DNA of 64,000 nucleotides from Telmatactis stephensoni (GCA_029948255.1 JALIZF010001778.1:62001-126000), one strand, 5' to 3'; positions 1-11,035 are shown, counted from the first letter of the stretch. Numbers and translations: made by a program. Notes: a model not told the origin generated them from the letters alone.

Positions 1-264
1 CGATCCTAAGATTTCTGGCCTTTCTTTGGCTAAATCGTTAGTCCCTATTTCCAAAATAACTATATCTGGGCTGAAACGCTGAACCGTTGGTAAGTCGAAA
101 TGACGAATTTTTTGAATCGTCCGACCCCCGGTACCAACTAAACGTACAACCATGTTGTTCACTTGAAAGTCTTTTTTGGCTCTGGTGTCAAAACGCTCCA
201 TAAGGTCGTTATTTAGGCGTTTGACAAATGAATGACCAAGTACTAAGCATTTGGGGTCGCACAT
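1..264 (-). CDS. SGNH/GDSL-type hydrolase-like ORF, partial (runs off the window)
   Basis: An open frame of 88 codons starts at an ATG at 264 and stays open to base 1. The translation starts MCDPKCLVLGHSFVKRL and later has DIVILEIGTNDL. The second stretch fits block III of the SGNH hydrolase family (G-x-N-D); GHS stands where the usual block I GDS would be. SGNH domains of this kind are common in invertebrate retroelement or multicopy ORFs, so this may be a transposon-borne domain rather than a host esterase; that part is inference. The catalytic Asp-x-x-His block would lie outside the window. Confidence 0.6.
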   Translation of the reverse strand, partial: MCDPKCLVLGHSFVKRLNNDLMERFDTRAKKDFQVNNMVVRLVGTGGRTIQKIRHFDLPTVQRFSPDIVILEIGTNDLAKERPEILGS

Positions 265-787
265 GACTAGAATTTTAAAATAAAAACATTGCCTAAATTC
301 GTGCACGATTCTTGCCGAGTTTACTTCGTAACTAAAAACTCCTGTTCGCCAAATTATCGACCAAGCTATGCATAAAATTCATACCAACAGGTTACAATAA
401 ATTAGCGACTATCAGTATACCAATGCAAGAACTCACCTTGCAGCTGAGTTGGCAGCAACTTGTAACTTTGGAAGTCAAATGCCAACTGAATGTTGACAGT
501 TAGCCAACGAAATCTTGACGTGACCAGAATGGCGAAGCTATATGGCGTGACCATATATACATATATACATATATACATATATACATATAATATTTATTTA
601 AAGGAAAATATGTGTGTAAATAAATAAAAGTCTAAAAGTCTAAGTCTAAAAGTAAGCTAGTGTAGATATGAAACGTCCTAAGTGTAAGGACGGTATTGCT
701 GTTCTCAGTGGTTGCAACGAAGTTGTCGTGACTAAAATGTAGACGTAGTTTCGTACCTGATGCGACTTTCACTTTTGGCACCTGCAG
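265..787. other. Non-coding stretch with an 8-bp AT microsatellite
   Basis: No gene is recognised. Bases 551-589 are a TATACATA-type microsatellite. Bases about 650-787 are the intronic lead-in to the first ectodomain exon and recur nearly unchanged at about 4784-4911. Confidence 0.6.
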
Positions 788-1033
788 ACAACCTAACATG
801 CTACTGTGACAACTGTGGACCAAAAAACAACCTGTGTCAAACAAATGGATCCTGTTTTATTCAATCCCTGGTTACTAACAAACGAATGACAACTCAACGA
901 ACCTGCTTGCAGCCTGGAAAGCAACGAGACTTCATTTGCCAACATGCCAAAGACTATCCATATACAAAGTGCTGTGGGGAAGATTATTGCAATAAAGAAA
1001 TTAAAGTGCTGTCCACTACTCCTACAACCACAA
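788..1033 (+). CDS. Ectodomain exon, copy 1 (intact)
   Basis: The acceptor is CCTGCAG and the donor is AA/GTAAATA. The exon has 246 bases and is phase 1 at both ends. The translation runs DNLTCYCDNCGPKN to KCCGEDYCNKEI and then STTPTTT. Cys spacing matches type I TGF-beta/activin receptor ectodomains. Confidence 0.75.
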
Positions 1034-3139
1034 GTAAATATTATGTACTTATCAATGTCAATGTCAATGTCAAGGTCAAGGTCAAGATTATTGCAATAAA
1101 GTAATTGAAGGGCTGTTCACTACTCCTACAACCACAAGTAAATATTATGTACTTATCAAGGTCAAGGTCAATGTCAAGGTCAAGGTCAAGATTATTGCAA
1201 TAAAGTAATTGAAGGGCTGTTTACTACTCCTACAACCATGCACAAGTAAATATTATGTACTTATCAAGGTCAAGGTCAAGGTCAAGGTCAAATTTTATTG
1301 ACGGAAACCACAATACAAATTTACATTACTCCACTGGCCTGCAAATAGTAAAGGAAACTAATCGGGGCAGGCTAGTAGTAAAACTATATAATATACATAA
1401 CATTTGTAAAAATGAATAAGGTTAATTATATATTCAAAGATAACATGAATAACATGAATAGATAAGAGAAAGTAAATTAATTTTGGGTGCAAATGAGATA
1501 AATTTAACAAGTAAACAAAATGGTTAAAAAAGCCGAGATAAAAAAAATGAGATTGATAGTCAAGTTGTATTTTTACTAAGAATCTGAATAACCACATATT
1601 GACTGGGTGCAAGGGCCGGAAAGGAAAATATTTGTCTCGAGGTTATGTTGTATGGACCAAGCGCAGCGTAGTCTCCTTTGCAGCCGTTATTAGTGCAGCG
1701 AGGTCGGCACAAATGACCAAGAGCCAAATATTTTCCCGTCCGGCCTGACCTAACTCAGTCAATAAGCATTTTATCATATGACCTGACTTTTCTAGTATAG
1801 TGCACAGAAATAAGCAGGGCGGACAAATTTTTCTGTCCAGCTCGCACAAAGCTGACCACCCAACCCCCCCACCCAACCCCCTCCACATCACGTGACTTTT
1901 CCGAAGGTTCTATTAAAAGCGCGTGAACAGGCGGCCGAATTATGATATATACTAAATGTGCATTTATCTTTTAACTAAATGTATACATACATTTATTTGG
2001 AGTCATGGGATAGCAGTCCCATAGCAGTTAGAAAATGCTACTTTACTATTTACTGTGTGGCAAAAGAGGAAATGCTTACATTACTATAAAAGCTTGTGAA
2101 AATGTTGTTAAAAAGTATTATATTCTATGCAATTACATTTATATTTTGCGTTTGAATAAGCTGTTGCTTGTCAATAATTTGCAAAACTTGTCTAATTTAC
2201 TCCAATAGCTCAACCCCAAACCAAGCCAACAAACAATCAAGGTAAGAATGTATACGTATATGTACCAGCCACTTGTTGACACCATACCAACCACTTCTGT
2301 ATACCTTACTAACCACTTCCCGACTCCTTACCAAACACTTCTTGACACCTTACCAACCACTTACTGGCACCATACCAACCACTTACTGACACCTTACCAA
2401 CCACTTCCTGACACCTTACCAACCACTTCCTGACACCTTACCAACCACTTCCTGACACCTTACCAACCACTTCCTGACACCTTACCAACCACTTCCTGAC
2501 ACCTTACCAACCACTTACTGACACCTTATCAACCACTTCCTGACACCTTATCAACCACTTCCTGACACCTTATCAACCACTTCCTGACACCTTACCAACC
2601 ACTTCCTGACACCTTACCAACCACTTCCTGACACCTTACCAACCACTTACTGACACCTTATCAACCACTTCCTGACACCTTATCAACCACTTCCTGACAC
2701 CTTACCAACCACTTCCTGACACCTTACCAACCACTTCCTGACACCTTACCAACCACTTCCTGACACCTTACCAACCACTTCCTGACACCTTACCAACCAC
2801 TTCCTGACACCTTATCAACCACTTCCTGACACCTTATCAACCACTTCCTTACACCTTGCCAATCACTTAGGCCACGTCCACACGTATGTGTTTACGTTTG
2901 TAAACGCATAAAAGTATTTGCATCCACACGAAAACGATGGCCGTTTAAAGCGGCATCACACGAACAACTTGATGCTAGTAAACGTATACATTTCTATGCG
3001 GTTAGACTCGTCCACACGTAAACGCTTCAACTCGAAAACAATGTTAAACGCTTGACTAAGCAGGTATTGAATGATATTGTGACGTCAGCGTTTTCGGAAG
3101 TATGCGTTTACGGGTGTCCACACGTAAACGCTTTTTAGT

Positions 3140-3170
<31 letters not shown>

Positions 3171-6096
3171 ATTCGAAAATATGCGTTTACGATGAGCGTT
3201 TCAGGCGTTTACGTGTGGACGGAAGGTCTAAACGCATAAAAAAGTATGCGTTTACAAACGTAAACGCATACGTGTGGACGGGGTCTTAGTGACTATTACC
3301 AACTACATATACTTCCTCACACCTTATCAAACATCATTTCTATGCTATAATGGTTGGTATTAGGTGTCAGCAAGTAGATGGTATGGTATCTGTAAGTGGG
3401 CAGTTTGAGATGTCAAACGACTAAGTCAAATCTTTACAGAACAACATTCATAAGCATTTTCATGCATGATTTGATTATTGCTGTAGCCGTGAAAACAGAA
3501 GTAAAAGCTCACTTGAACACAACCAACCAAACAGGTAAAATATTTGAGATTTCAAACTATGCTATACAGCCTGAACACACAATACAATTTTTCTTACATT
3601 GGGCGCACAGCAGAATTGTGCTATTTGTCAAACCCTGTAATAATTGCGCACAACAAATTACATGCATCATTACATTGCAGCATTCATTGAGCTGCATCCA
3701 TTATGTATGGCCCCTGGGGGGAGGGGGGTGTTGGTGAAAATTTTAGATACTGAGAGGCAAGTCTAAGATTCTGCCCCTCTTGTGATAAGAAAAAAAAACC
3801 GTCCCCTCAAGCTAGACTAGGCACCTCCCCTCATTCTTGGAGATCTCTGATAAGAATTTGAAATCCCCCTTCAATTTAACCGATAGAAAATTTTCAGATC
3901 CTCCCTGAATTTCTGAATTTCACCTCCCCTCTCGGTCATACACAATGAACGTAGCCTTATGTGTGGCATTAATAATTAATGTCATTAATATTAACCTCTA
4001 CAAACACAGAGCTTGTCTCCATACTGAAGCCGGTTGCGCGCAACATTACAGAAAAAATTAATTACATCGTGCAGTCTAGGCTTCAAATGATGCTGTTGTC
4101 TAGTTAATTTGTCTTGCATTGCGCTCCACAGGTCCATTTATACGAAGCCATAATAAAACGAGCCTTATCTAAGACGCCAACTTTTTGTCCTAATACTGCG
4201 AACATCTCAGAAATCTATTCCTCGATAAGGCGCGTCTTAGAACTAAAAATGGCGTTTCGTCACTTTTGGTGGATATTAGGGCTGTTTATACTCTTAAGGC
4301 GCTGTTACATGATGCAATTTTTCTTGTAACTTGCACTTGCAACGCTGTTGCGCCATTGCAATTTTCAGAAGAGATTGCACGTGTAACACCCTTCTCTGCA
4401 ACTAACAACGCATCGATGCAAGTTGCAACGATGCGTTGTTAGTTGAACGTCGAGCATCTACTTTTCGCAACATTTCGATGCAAGTTGCTGCGTGTAACAC
4501 CTACCCTGCAACCTGCAATGCAATCAATGTTACGGATGACCAATCAGAGCACGGTGACCGCTGATATCTGGTTTTATCGAAGAGAAAGAAAGAATTGCAT
4601 TACGCGACTTGCGAGCATCTGACATCTCACCAGCAACTTGCAATGCAATGCTTTCCTCAGCATTACATTACAAAGTTGCAAGAAAAATTGCATTGTGTAC
4701 CAGCACCTTTTGGACTTAGAGGCAACTTAAATAAGACACAAACCTCAAGAGGCAGACGAAAAGGATTCTTGGAGTGTAAGCTAGTGTAGATATGAAAGTT
4801 CTAAGTGTAAGGACCGTATTGCAGTTCTCAATAGTTGCAACGAACGTTATCGTGACCTAAATCTAGATGTAGCTTTGTACCTGATGCGACTTTCACTTTT
4901 AATACTTGCAGACAATCTAACATGCTACTGTGACAACTGTGGACCAAAAAACAACCTGTGTCAAACAAATGGATCCTGCTTTATTCAATCCTTGGTTACT
5001 AACAAACGAATGACAACTCAACGAACCTGCTTGCAGCCTGGAAAGCAACGAGACTTCATTTGCCAACATGCCCAGGACTATCCATATGCAAAGTGCTGTG
5101 GGAAAGATTATTGCAATAAGGAAATTGAAGGGCTTGTTCACTACTCCTACAACCACAAGTAAATATCATTTACTTATGCACTTATAACTTGTCCAATTTT
5201 GCTCCAATACCATCTACTTCCTGACCACCTTACCAACACCTTACTGACACCTATACCAACCACTTCTTAACACCTTACCAACCACTTACTGACACCTTTT
5301 CATCTTCTTACTGACACCTTACCATCCACTTATAAACACATTATCAACCACTTACTGACACATTATCAAACCACTTACTGACACCTTACCAACCACTTAC
5401 TGACACCTTACCAACCACTTACTGTCACCTTACCAACCACTTACTGACACCTTGTCAACCACTTACTGACACCTTACCAACCACTTACGTATACTGACAC
5501 CTTACCAACCACTTACCGACACCTTACCAATCACTTACTGTCACCTTACCAACCACTTACTGACACCTTGTCAACTTTTTGCTGACACCTTACCAACCAC
5601 TTCCTGACACATTACTATCCACTTACTGACACATTACTAACCACTTACTGACACATTACTAACCACTTACTGACACATTACTAACCACTTACTGACACAT
5701 TACTAACCACTTACTGGCACCTTGCCAACCACTTTCTCAGACACATTACCGTAAGTGGGTAGTCTGAGATGTCAAACCACTCAGAGTCATATATCTTAAC
5801 AGAGCAACATATAAACATTTTTATGTATTATTTGATTATTGCTGTAGCCGTGAAAACAGAAGAAAAACCTTTCACCAAAATAGGTAAGAATAATTATTTG
5901 AGATCTCAAACAATACAAATTTCTAGAATTAAATAACATTTTTCAATTTCTAGAAACTCTTGAACCACTAGTAACTGATGCTTCTAGACGGAATGGAAAA
6001 TCTCCAAGCAACTCAAGCAGTACAAATCTAAGACCACTATATGGTGTCTATATGACAGCAACTGGAATTATTCTTCTCAAAATTCTTCAAAATTAA
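788..6096 (+). CDS. Activin/TGF-beta type I receptor-like ectodomain gene (partial, multi-exon)
   Basis: Recognised exons are 788-1033 (ectodomain), 3487-3534 (linker), 4912-5158 (second ectodomain), 5848-5883 (second linker) and 5954-6096 (terminal exon with stop). Splice sites are canonical. Exon 788-1033, either linker and the terminal exon all join in phase 1, giving one open frame. The ectodomain has ten cysteines in the Activin_recp/three-finger pattern and ends in the CC-x-x-D-x-CN box. No transmembrane, GS or kinase exon follows. The terminal exon encodes a Ser/Asn-rich stretch, then the short hydrophobic end LYGVYMTATGIILLKILQN and a stop, which could be a GPI-anchor signal. A signal-peptide exon is not seen and may lie further 5'. 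The likely product is a secreted or membrane-tethered ligand-binding protein; binding of a TGF-beta ligand is inferred. A full receptor spliced to exons outside the window is the alternative. Confidence 0.6.
1034..1290 (+). repeat. Tandem copies of the exon tail plus hexanucleotide runs
   Basis: The last part of the ectodomain exon and its donor (GATTATTGCAATAAAG through CCACAAGTAAATATTATG) recur at about 1087 and 1193, a period near 106 bp. Between copies are runs of CAAGGT/CAATGT. The later copies have in-frame stops (AAAGTAATT), so they are not coding. Confidence 0.75.
1597..1764. mobile_element. Short foldback (MITE-like) element
   Basis: The ends TATTGACTGGG and CTCAGTCAATA are inverted, and inside them AGGAAAATATTTG pairs with CAAATATTTTCCC. 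A related end (TTATTGACTGG) bounds the hairpin near 18.05 kb, so this looks like a local family. No transposase is present. Confidence 0.6.
1765..2239. other. Intronic sequence, nothing identified
   Basis: AT-rich sequence between the exon-tail repeats and the minisatellite. I find no exon, RNA gene or clear repeat boundary. Confidence 0.4.
2245..2866. repeat. 22-bp minisatellite
   Basis: Near-perfect units of ACCTTACCAACCACTTCCTGAC repeat more than 20 times, with occasional TATC or TTACTG variants. The same family recurs at 5215-5750 downstream of the second ectodomain exon, so it was copied with the exons or spread locally. Confidence 0.9.
2870..3285. mobile_element. PIF/Harbinger-like MITE inside the minisatellite
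   Basis: The terminal inverted repeats begin GGCCACGTCCACACG and, read from the other side, GACCCCGTCCACACG; both continue into TTTACGTTTGTAAACGCAT-like sequence. The element is flanked by TTA at 2867-2869 and 3286-3288, the three-base target duplication usual for this superfamily. It interrupts the minisatellite and has no ORF, so it is non-autonomous. Confidence 0.75.
3487..3534 (+). CDS. Linker exon, copy 1
   Basis: Acceptor TGCTGTAG and donor CAG/GTAAAA. The exon has 48 bases in phase 1, and joined to the ectodomain exon it reads TVKTEVKAHLNTTNQT. It is homologous to 5848-5883, with the shared core VKTE. The product is a hydrophilic juxtamembrane or stalk segment. Confidence 0.55.
3535..4296. 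other. Intronic sequence with G-rich and C-rich repeat debris
   Basis: Bases 3710-3950 hold G-runs and C-runs typical of an old repeat. No exon is recognised. The small open frames here have no domain I know. Confidence 0.4.
4297..4710. mobile_element. MITE-like foldback element
   Basis: The left end AAGGCGCTGTTACATG with GCAATTTTTCTTG pairs with the right end CAAGAAAAATTGC and GTGTACCAGCACCTTTT. The interior contains several TTGCAA palindromes and no ORF. The elements at 46388-46605 and 33077-33311 have similar general design. Confidence 0.6.
4912..5158 (+). pseudogene. Ectodomain exon, copy 2 (one surplus base near its 3' end)
   Basis: This is nearly identical to exon 788-1033, with the same ten cysteines and CC-x-x-D-x-CN box, but it is 247 rather than 246 bases. 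The difference is GGGCTTGTTCAC in place of the GCTGT-type sequence of copy 1, after the last cysteine. The exit frame therefore shifts, and joining to 5848-5883 and 5954-6096 meets a stop. It may be a dying duplicate, or the extra base may be an assembly error. The domain itself is intact. Confidence 0.65.
5215..5750. repeat. 22-bp minisatellite, second array
   Basis: This is the same family as 2245-2866 with unit ACCTTACCAACCACTTACTGAC. It is more degenerate at its ends, and a sub-array uses ACATTACTAACC. Confidence 0.9.
5848..5883 (+). CDS. Linker exon, copy 2
   Basis: Acceptor TGCTGTAG and donor ATAG/GTAAGA. The exon has 36 bases and is phase 1 at both ends, reading VKTEEKPFTKI. Flanking intron sequence matches that around 3487-3534, so it is a paralogous alternative to that exon. 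Confidence 0.5.
5954..6096 (+). CDS. Terminal exon with short hydrophobic C-terminus
   Basis: Acceptor TTTCTAG. The phase 1 frame reads ETLEPLVTDASRRNG, a Ser/Asn-rich part, then LYGVYMTATGIILLKILQN and TAA at 6094-6096. Serines followed by a short polar spacer and a hydrophobic tail resemble a GPI attachment signal. The tail is short and contains one lysine, so a weak transmembrane helix or no membrane function is also possible. Confidence 0.5.
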
Positions 6097-6941
6097 CAAG
6101 CAATTTGAAGAGACTAAAAATAAGACAAACTTATTTGGTGAATGATTGCTCTAAAAAATGAGTGTGAGACTCAGGGATACTCTGAGGGGTTATGGTATTC
6201 CATCATTAGTATTTGTAGGATACTGAATACTGTAAACCGTTGCCATTGTCTTTACAAGTTTATAAGGATTTTTGTCGCAGAAATCACTCACAGCTAGTGG
6301 TCATTTTTACTCGTAGTGAAATTTTCAACAATAGATTTTATTCCCAACGGGTACTTATTAGCTCACTGCGAGTGCTCTCAGGGAGAACTGAAGAATGGCC
6401 TTTAGGGTGGCTTATAAATGAGGGAGCAAACTAATATATCCTGGGGTATACAAATATGGTACACAAAACTTTAATTTTTAACAAGCTGATCATTAAGCAT
6501 AAATTTAGACCAAGAATCACATTTTGCTAAGCTCCTACAAGTAGTTAGAGAGTTAGAGTTATTTTCATTTGCTCATGAAAGGATTTAACTATTTTGTATA
6601 TACTAGCTAGGTGATAAACAGAACAAAAGAAAACGTGGATTTAGTGGAAAATGGATCTAGAGTCTACACCTATAACTACTAGTTTGCCAATTTTTTCACA
6701 GGCAAATGAAATCACTCTAAAAAATAGCCACTTTATATCTGGCTGATAAATCAAAAGTGTTATTTTCATTTGCATAATATTTTACTTTAATGGTGAAGTG
6801 TGCATGGCACGTGAATTTACACAAGAAATGAAGAAAAGAGGTGGTTGGGTTAAATTAAATCAATTAAGGGAGCTTAATCAGAAGGCTTATAATTGAACTT
6901 TTTACTGTCTTGTGCTTGAGGAGGGGGAGATAGAGGTTCTA
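6097..6941. other. Intergenic, nothing identified
   Basis: AT-rich sequence with no recognisable exon or repeat structure. It ends where the first copy of the segmental duplication begins. Confidence 0.4.
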
Positions 6942-7184
6942 AGCAGCCAGTTTTGGGCATTGTAAGTACAATTTCAACTGTATATAGTTTTGTGTCAATA
7001 CGTATCATGCATTAAAATTAATGTAATGATATTCATACATTGAGATAAAATACAGAGAGTTTAAGACCAAGCCTAAGACTTTAAGTGTAATACTTAGCTT
7101 TAGTGGCATTGTGAAAATTAGTCTTAAAGACATCAGACTTGAACACGTAGTTCTTTATAATGAGTCATACAATCATTTAATCTG

Positions 7185-7625
7185 ATGGTGTTCTTTTTTA
7201 ATTCAATATAGAAATGTATTTATAACATAGCTACAATCTTATGCATGCTCTGATTAGTCAGAAAACTATGAACTATTTGCCCAAGGGCTGCACTGCGTGC
7301 GCACTATCTTGGTCGTCTTTTTCAAATCGTTCGTTTTTAAGATGGCGACACATGTAACGCGTGCTCTGATTGGCTGAAAAATCTATGAACTATTTCCCCA
7401 TGGGCTGCACAGCTCCATTTTTAGCATTCTAGGCTCTGTTATAAACCAATTAGACAACAGAAAGCCACTTGCCCATTGCGTTATAGATGCACTTGAGAAA
7501 ATATAAAGAACTCTTAACAACTAGAGTCGCACTTGGCTACGCCTCATGCCACTCTTACATTTGTTAATCATTCTTTATATTTTCTCCATGCGTCTATAAC
7601 GCCGTCCAGCTTTCTGTGACACGAT
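7185..7625. mobile_element. Foldback repeat in duplication copy 1
   Basis: GAGAAAATATAAAGAACTC pairs with TCTTTATATTTTCTCC around a central loop with GCACTTGGCTACGCC. The outer arms (TTATAACATAGC, CTCTGTTATAAACC, CAGCTTTCTGTG) are less regular. The same element lies at about 13980-14400 in copy 2. Confidence 0.55.
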
Positions 7626-7750
7626 AATGCTAATGACTTGTTTCAAGGCTGCAGGGTGGTGATCTGACTAGGCCTAAACAAGGGCTGACTTTGAATATAA
7701 GTTATAAGGAAAAAATGATCCTTATACACACTTAATTATCAAGTACTTAC

Positions 7751-8054
7751 AAAACCCAGTCGTTTGTAAAGTTCTATAGCTTCCTTGCGATATGGCTCTG
7801 TTCTCAATATAACTCTAGTTTGTCCCTGATCTTTAAAAAACTTCAGAACAGAAAGACAAAGAGCTTTACCAATGCCTTGTCCTCTGTGTTTTGGTAGTAC
7901 AGCAAGCCAGTGAAGTTTGCCATAATTTGAAAATTCCTCCTCTTTCCAAGAGAAAACTGTTGCTACATATTCACTCTTGTATTTGACAAAGAAAAATCCA
8001 TCCTTGCTGAATTGTGCAGGTTTTGAGAAATATCTATGGATTGATGCAATTGAA
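7751..8054 (-). CDS. GNAT N-acetyltransferase exon A
   Basis: The exon encodes most of a GNAT (Gcn5-related) acetyltransferase core: KDGFFFVKYKSEYVATVF, LHWLAVLPKHRGQGIGKAL and YKRLGF. RGQGIG fits the acetyl-CoA motif R/Q-x-x-G-x-G/A. After GF is a good donor (GTAAGTAC), so it is an internal exon. Upstream an acceptor-like AG sits at TAATAAG/TTCAATT. A continuous frame instead reaches an ATG at 8134 and would add a hydrophobic segment (WFIIIFFALSL), but the paralogues suggest that part is intron. It is the best preserved of the three exons in copy 1. The substrate is unknown. Confidence 0.7.
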
Positions 8055-8485
8055 CTTATTAAAGATAATGCAAAGAATATAATTATAAACCAGTGATGAT
8101 TATTTTGCATGTAGGCCAGGCCTGCTGTTGACATCTTACTTAAAAGCTTGTCAGTAGGTTACAAATTCTATCTTTAAATTTAACAGTAAAGCTAGCCTTG
8201 CTTTAATTTCAGGCATATTGCCTATCATCAGGGCAATAATGGAACAACAAACATTTCTAATTTTTTTGAATTTTAATTTTTATGATAATTATCCAGAATT
8301 ATCAATGTCTTGGCAAATATCATATTGGCTTCAGCCAATAACACTTACTTCAGCATTAATAATTCTGTATAATATCATCAAAACGTCATCCAATAATTGT
8401 TTATTGTCAGGTTATAATAAATATATGTTTATTACAGTATTTGTTTATTTTTGAATTATTCATGTTCAATAGTTCATGTTATTAC

Positions 8486-8786
8486 AAAACCAATTGATTT
8501 ATAGATTTTTATAGCTTTGTCACAGTTTGACAGTACTTTCACTATTATAGCTTGCATTTTTCCCTGATCCTTACAAAAGTTAAGATTAACAGAAAAACAG
8601 AGAGCTTTCCCAATGCATTTTTGCCTGTGTGTAGGTAACACAGCAAGCCAGTGAAGCCTTCCACAAAATTCCTCCTCATTCCAGGAAAATGCTGTTGCTA
8701 CATATTCACGTTTGGGTTTCACAAAGAAGAACCCATCTTTGAAAAATTGTGGCTTTGAAAAATATCTATGGATTGATGCAATTAAA
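8486..8786 (-). pseudogene. GNAT exon B (degenerate paralogue)
   Basis: This is homologous to exons A and C, with acceptor TAATCAG and donor GTAATAAC. The CoA loop reads RQKCIGKAL, with the first motif glycine changed to Cys, and there is a one-residue insertion after it (SVNLNF). The substitution in the acetyl-CoA loop suggests loss of activity. Confidence 0.6.
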
Positions 8787-9192
8787 CTGATTAAAGATAA
8801 GTCAGTTATACTAAAGAATATATTATAAACAAGTGATTATTTATCATGTAGACCAGGCCTGTTGACAATCTTACTTAAAAGGTTACAAATTCTACCTTGC
8901 TTTCAGACATGCATATTGCCTATCATCAGGGCAATAATGGAACAAACATTTCATTTCTATTTCTTTAATTTTTATTTTTATTTTAATTTATGATATATCC
9001 AGATTTATCAATGTCTTGGCAATGCAAATATTACGGCTTTGGCCAATTAAACACCTGTACATTGATACATGTACATTATTCTGGATATTGATCATCAAAG
9101 CCTCATCCACTAATTGTTTATTATCAGATTATAATTTCAAAAATATACAATTAAATGTTGTTTACTCAAAGATTATAAGTTCATGTTATTAC

Positions 9193-9487
9193 AAAACCAA
9201 TTGATTTATACATTTTTATAGCTTTGTCACGGTTTGGCCGTACTGTCACTATAGCTTGTGTATTCCCCTGATGCTTACAAAAGTTAAGGACAGAGAAACA
9301 GAGAGCTTTCCCAATGCCTTTTCCTCTATGTTTAGGTAACACAGCAAGCCAGTGAAGCCTTCCACAAAATTCCTCCTCATTCCAGGAAAATGCTGTTGCT
9401 ACATATTCACATTTGTGTTTCACAAAGAAGAACCCATCTTTGAAGAATTGTGGCTTTGAAAAATATCTATGGATTGATGCAATTGAA
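9193..9487 (-). CDS. GNAT exon C (intact motif)
   Basis: The exon reads SIASIHRYFSKPQFFKDG, then LHWLAVLPKHRGKGIGKAL and YKSIGF before the donor GTAATAAC. Its incoming phase 2 fits exon b (10504-10564), which ends ...ATA AAA AG. That gives EDFIK-S-SIASIHRYFSKP, a continuous GNAT N-terminal half. With exons a (11254-11284) and b this is the most coherent gene model in the cluster. Confidence 0.7.
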
Positions 9488-10503
9488 CTTAATTTTGTAG
9501 ATATCATTTATTGATTAAAAATACATATAAATGCAAACAATATGATTATAAATCAATAATAGTTTTGTACAAATTATAATGCAAGACAATCAGGATGGAA
9601 AAACAAATATTATTTTTTTATCTTATACTTTTATCATTATTAATTTTGTTTTTATTACTTTTTTATGAGTTTGTATGAAGCTTAATTAATGGCAATTAAT
9701 ATTCAATGATTTTGCTTTATTTACAAACATTTTAGTATTAAAGTATGCAGACATTCCTGACACCTTCTTCCAAAATGTGTGAAATGGAAAAATTGTAATG
9801 GTAAGCGCCATGATAAGAGCATCACAATATTGGCCATACAATGTAAGGTTACCATTTTTTATTCATGCTAAATATAGCTTGATTTTTACTAAAGGCTTCT
9901 TGCAATTGCAGTACGGTTGTGAATTTATTATAATGACACTAGTGTGAAATAGGCTTTACTGGAATCAAATACATACATGTACATAATAATGACAATCAAT
10001 AGGCAATGTGCGCAAGAGCCTGCAAAGCACTCTGGGAGTTGGAGTCCAGCAAAAATCGAACAGCAATAATTTCTAGTGACTTACAAGCATTTTCTAATAT
10101 TTTAATTTTCCTATGCTAAAATACTTGCATATTCTGTAAAGAAATGACAAAGATAGATTTTTGTGATTATTTCTGCAGGAATAAAAAAGTGCAAGGACTA
10201 CATTTCCCATCATGATTTGTTCTAGAAAATGGTGCTTGTGCACATTGCCTATTATCATGCGTACACATAGTTACTATAAAGGTATACCTAGTACATGTAA
10301 ATACCACATTCTGCAAATTTTGAATCTACATATAAGTAAATATCAAATAATTTAATTTGCTGGTACTGGGAAATAGGGAGTAATTCAGTGAAGCTATCCC
10401 ATAATTTCTTTGATGCTTCAAATACTATTATCTATTCAAAAATTTACAGAATTCTTGCAAATCTACTAAGTATAAGAAGTATAATTTAATTTTACAAATT
10501 TAC

Positions 10504-10564
10504 CTTTTTATGAAATCTTCACTGGTTAAGTTTTCCACAAATTTATCTGCAAATGCCTCTTTAA
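10504..10564 (-). CDS. GNAT gene exon b, copy 1
   Basis: Acceptor CTGCTAG and donor AAAAAG/GTAAAT. The 61-base exon enters in phase 1 and leaves in phase 2, reading VKEAFADKFVENLTSEDFIK. The composition and position fit alpha-1/alpha-2 of a GNAT fold, upstream of the beta strands in exon C. The duplicate at 16854-16915 has one extra base. Confidence 0.6.
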
Positions 10565-10814
10565 CTAGCAGAATATTTAGACACATAAATTTTAGTTAAA
10601 AGTCACCTTGGGGTCCTGAGAGGATCTATTTGTTCATAAGCCTTTGCCAAAGTCAGTCACCTTGGGCAAGCACCAAAGGCATGTGGAAAAGAGAAGCAAA
10701 GGAAACCATGCACACATGAGATGCTTTGAAAAAATATCAAATCTTTTTGTTTATCCCCAGATTTCAGAGTAATAAATAGTGCTAATATACATGATCTATG
10801 AGACTCATTCACAC

Positions 10815-11035
10815 TCGCTACCACTACATTCTGACAATATACTTTACATACAACACTCAACTCACATTGTTTTCTGCTGAGGGAGGAAAAAAAGGAGAAC
10901 CCGAAGAAAAACCCTCATGAAATGGGAAAGAACTATCGGTACATATCAAACCAACTCAGCTAATATATGATCCAATGTCCAAGCCTGGACTCAAACCTGG
11001 ACCACAGCAGTAGTGAGAGGCAAGTGGCTAAACCA
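10815..11035 (-). mobile_element. SINE-like element with tRNA-type B box
   Basis: On the minus strand the region has GGTTTGAGTCC, a good polymerase III B box. It shares the block CTGAGGGAGGAAAAA...GGAGAA...AACCCTC with 35675-35930. The corresponding site in duplication copy 2 (about 17385-17465) keeps only a deleted remnant, so the SINE predates the duplication. Confidence 0.55.
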
